Assembly: GCA_900770345.1 (NCBI GenBank)
Contig: CAAGKF010000109.1
Span: 1-7,015, forward strand
DNA: 7,015 nt
Direction: 5' to 3'
DNA from: Lachnospiraceae bacterium
GTDB lineage: Bacteria > Bacillota > Clostridia > Lachnospirales > Lachnospiraceae
Shown: positions 6,552 to 7,015 of the stretch, one piece after another
Position numbering within the stretch: position 1 is the stretch's first letter
How the letters are laid out: every line of letters starts with the position of its first letter
The notes under the pieces: generated by a model
The model's database searches: none
What the model saw: the letters and a program-made list of their open reading frames with translations, nothing else
Told to the model about the DNA's origin: nothing
Made by a program: the position numbers and the translations under genes

Positions 6552-6561
6552 GTTGATCACG

Positions 6562-6966
6562 ATTGTACCAAACCAATGATCAACAGGGAACTACGACAGA
6601 GATACAAAGAGACCGTGAAGGAATCCAATTGTACCAAACCAATGATCAACAGGGAACTACGACTTTCTGTGCTTCCGCGTTAGTCTTGCCTTGATTGTAC
6701 CAAACCAATGATCAACAGGGAACTACGACCTTCTCATTTCTGGGTAGTCGTTCCCTGCCATTGTACCAAACCAATGATCAACAGGGAACTACGACGCAAC
6801 TATTGGAACCGGTGAAGATGGGGGAATTGTACCAAACCAATGATCAACAGGGAACTACGACGCTTCTAATGTATGTAGGAGAATTAATAAAATTGTACCA
6901 AACCAATGATCAACAGGGAACTACGACGAAATGTATTGTAACATCGTGTTAAAAAAAATTGTACCA
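6562..6966 (-). promoter_or_regulatory. Promoters embedded in each CRISPR repeat (extended -10)
   Basis: On the minus strand each repeat ends in TGGTACAAT, an extended -10 element (TG, one base, TACAAT). The copies lie at 6562-6570, 6628-6636, 6694-6702, 6760-6768, 6826-6834, 6892-6900 and 6958-6966. Starts would fall about 6-9 nt further left, inside each spacer. There is no convincing -35; TTCCCT at 17-bp spacing is weak, which is acceptable for extended -10 promoters. Repeat-borne promoters of this kind are established for Neisseria meningitidis II-C arrays; activity here is inferred. Confidence 0.7.
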
Positions 6967-7015
6967 AACCAATGATCAACAGGGAACTACGACATTAGAA
7001 TCAAGAGAGGCGATG
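6562..7015 (-). CRISPR. CRISPR array, seven 36-nt repeats with 30-nt spacers, continuing past the window
   Basis: Repeats are at 6562-6597, 6628-6663, 6694-6729, 6760-6795, 6826-6861, 6892-6927 and 6958-6993. All seven are identical, beginning ATTGTACC and ending CTACGAC on the + strand. Six complete spacers, each exactly 30 nt, start at 6598, 6664, 6730, 6796, 6862 and 6928. A seventh is cut by the window edge (6994-7015). The reverse complement begins GTCGTAG and ends GGTACAAT, the usual orientation of II-C crRNA repeats, and only that strand pairs with the tracrRNA, so the functional strand is minus. The leader end is not visible. No degenerate terminal repeat is seen at the cas2 side. I do not recognise the source of any spacer. 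Confidence 0.98.

Noticed and set aside
6394..6579. 61-codon frame overlapping the end of cas2 and the terminator
   Set aside because: It runs through the cas2 3' end, the terminator hairpin and into the first repeat, which real coding sequence would not be expected to do.
6935..6943. Extended -10-like TGTTACAAT on the minus strand inside spacer 6
   Set aside because: Spacer 6 is AT-rich and derived from foreign DNA; there is no -35, and the neighbouring repeat already supplies a promoter.
6695..6952. 85-codon open frame inside the CRISPR array with a repeated peptide unit
   Set aside because: It is a translation of CRISPR repeats and spacers. The period of 66 nt is a multiple of three, so the frame stays open by chance.

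Overview
The window holds a complete type II-C CRISPR-Cas locus on the + strand (tracrRNA, cas9, cas1, cas2, then a CRISPR array running off the right edge). An intact IS110-family insertion sequence lies upstream of it. There is no csn2 or cas4, and Cas9 is compact (1096 aa), as expected for subtype II-C. From memory, Cas9 resembles the Geobacillus-type II-C Cas9 along its whole length. The tracrRNA core and the repeat ends also look like that group. Coding regions outside one segment of cas9 are about 46-47% GC. A Bacillota host is likely (possibly Negativicutes or Clostridia), but nothing here fixes the genus.

Layout. 1-~1600: IS110-family element with a DEDD transposase (49-1152), followed by about 400 nt of non-coding sequence rich in stem-loops that may encode the element's bridge/seek RNA. 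~1600-1810: AT-rich (about 25% GC) promoter region with no gene. 1810-1909: tracrRNA, with a near-consensus promoter, a 22-nt perfect anti-repeat core, a very short tail and a strong intrinsic terminator. 1941-6461: cas9-cas1-cas2, tightly packed (17-nt gap between cas9 and the preferred cas1 start, 8-nt overlap between cas1 and cas2). 6462-6561: intergenic, with a bidirectional terminator. 6562-7015: array of seven identical 36-nt repeats and 30-nt spacers, continuing past the window.

How it works together. The repeat only pairs correctly with the tracrRNA if crRNAs are read from the minus strand, towards cas2. In that direction each repeat ends in an extended -10 box (TGGTACAAT), so each spacer probably has its own promoter, as known for Neisseria II-C arrays. 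The cas operon and the array are therefore convergent and share the terminator at 6518-6551. Cas1 and Cas2 would integrate spacers, and Cas9 with tracrRNA:crRNA would cut targets.

Most notable: the last ~123 codons of cas9, within the PAM-interacting domain, drop abruptly to about 33% GC while both flanks stay near 46-47%. This suggests replacement of the PAM-reading module by recombination. Second is the structured non-coding tail of the IS110 element.
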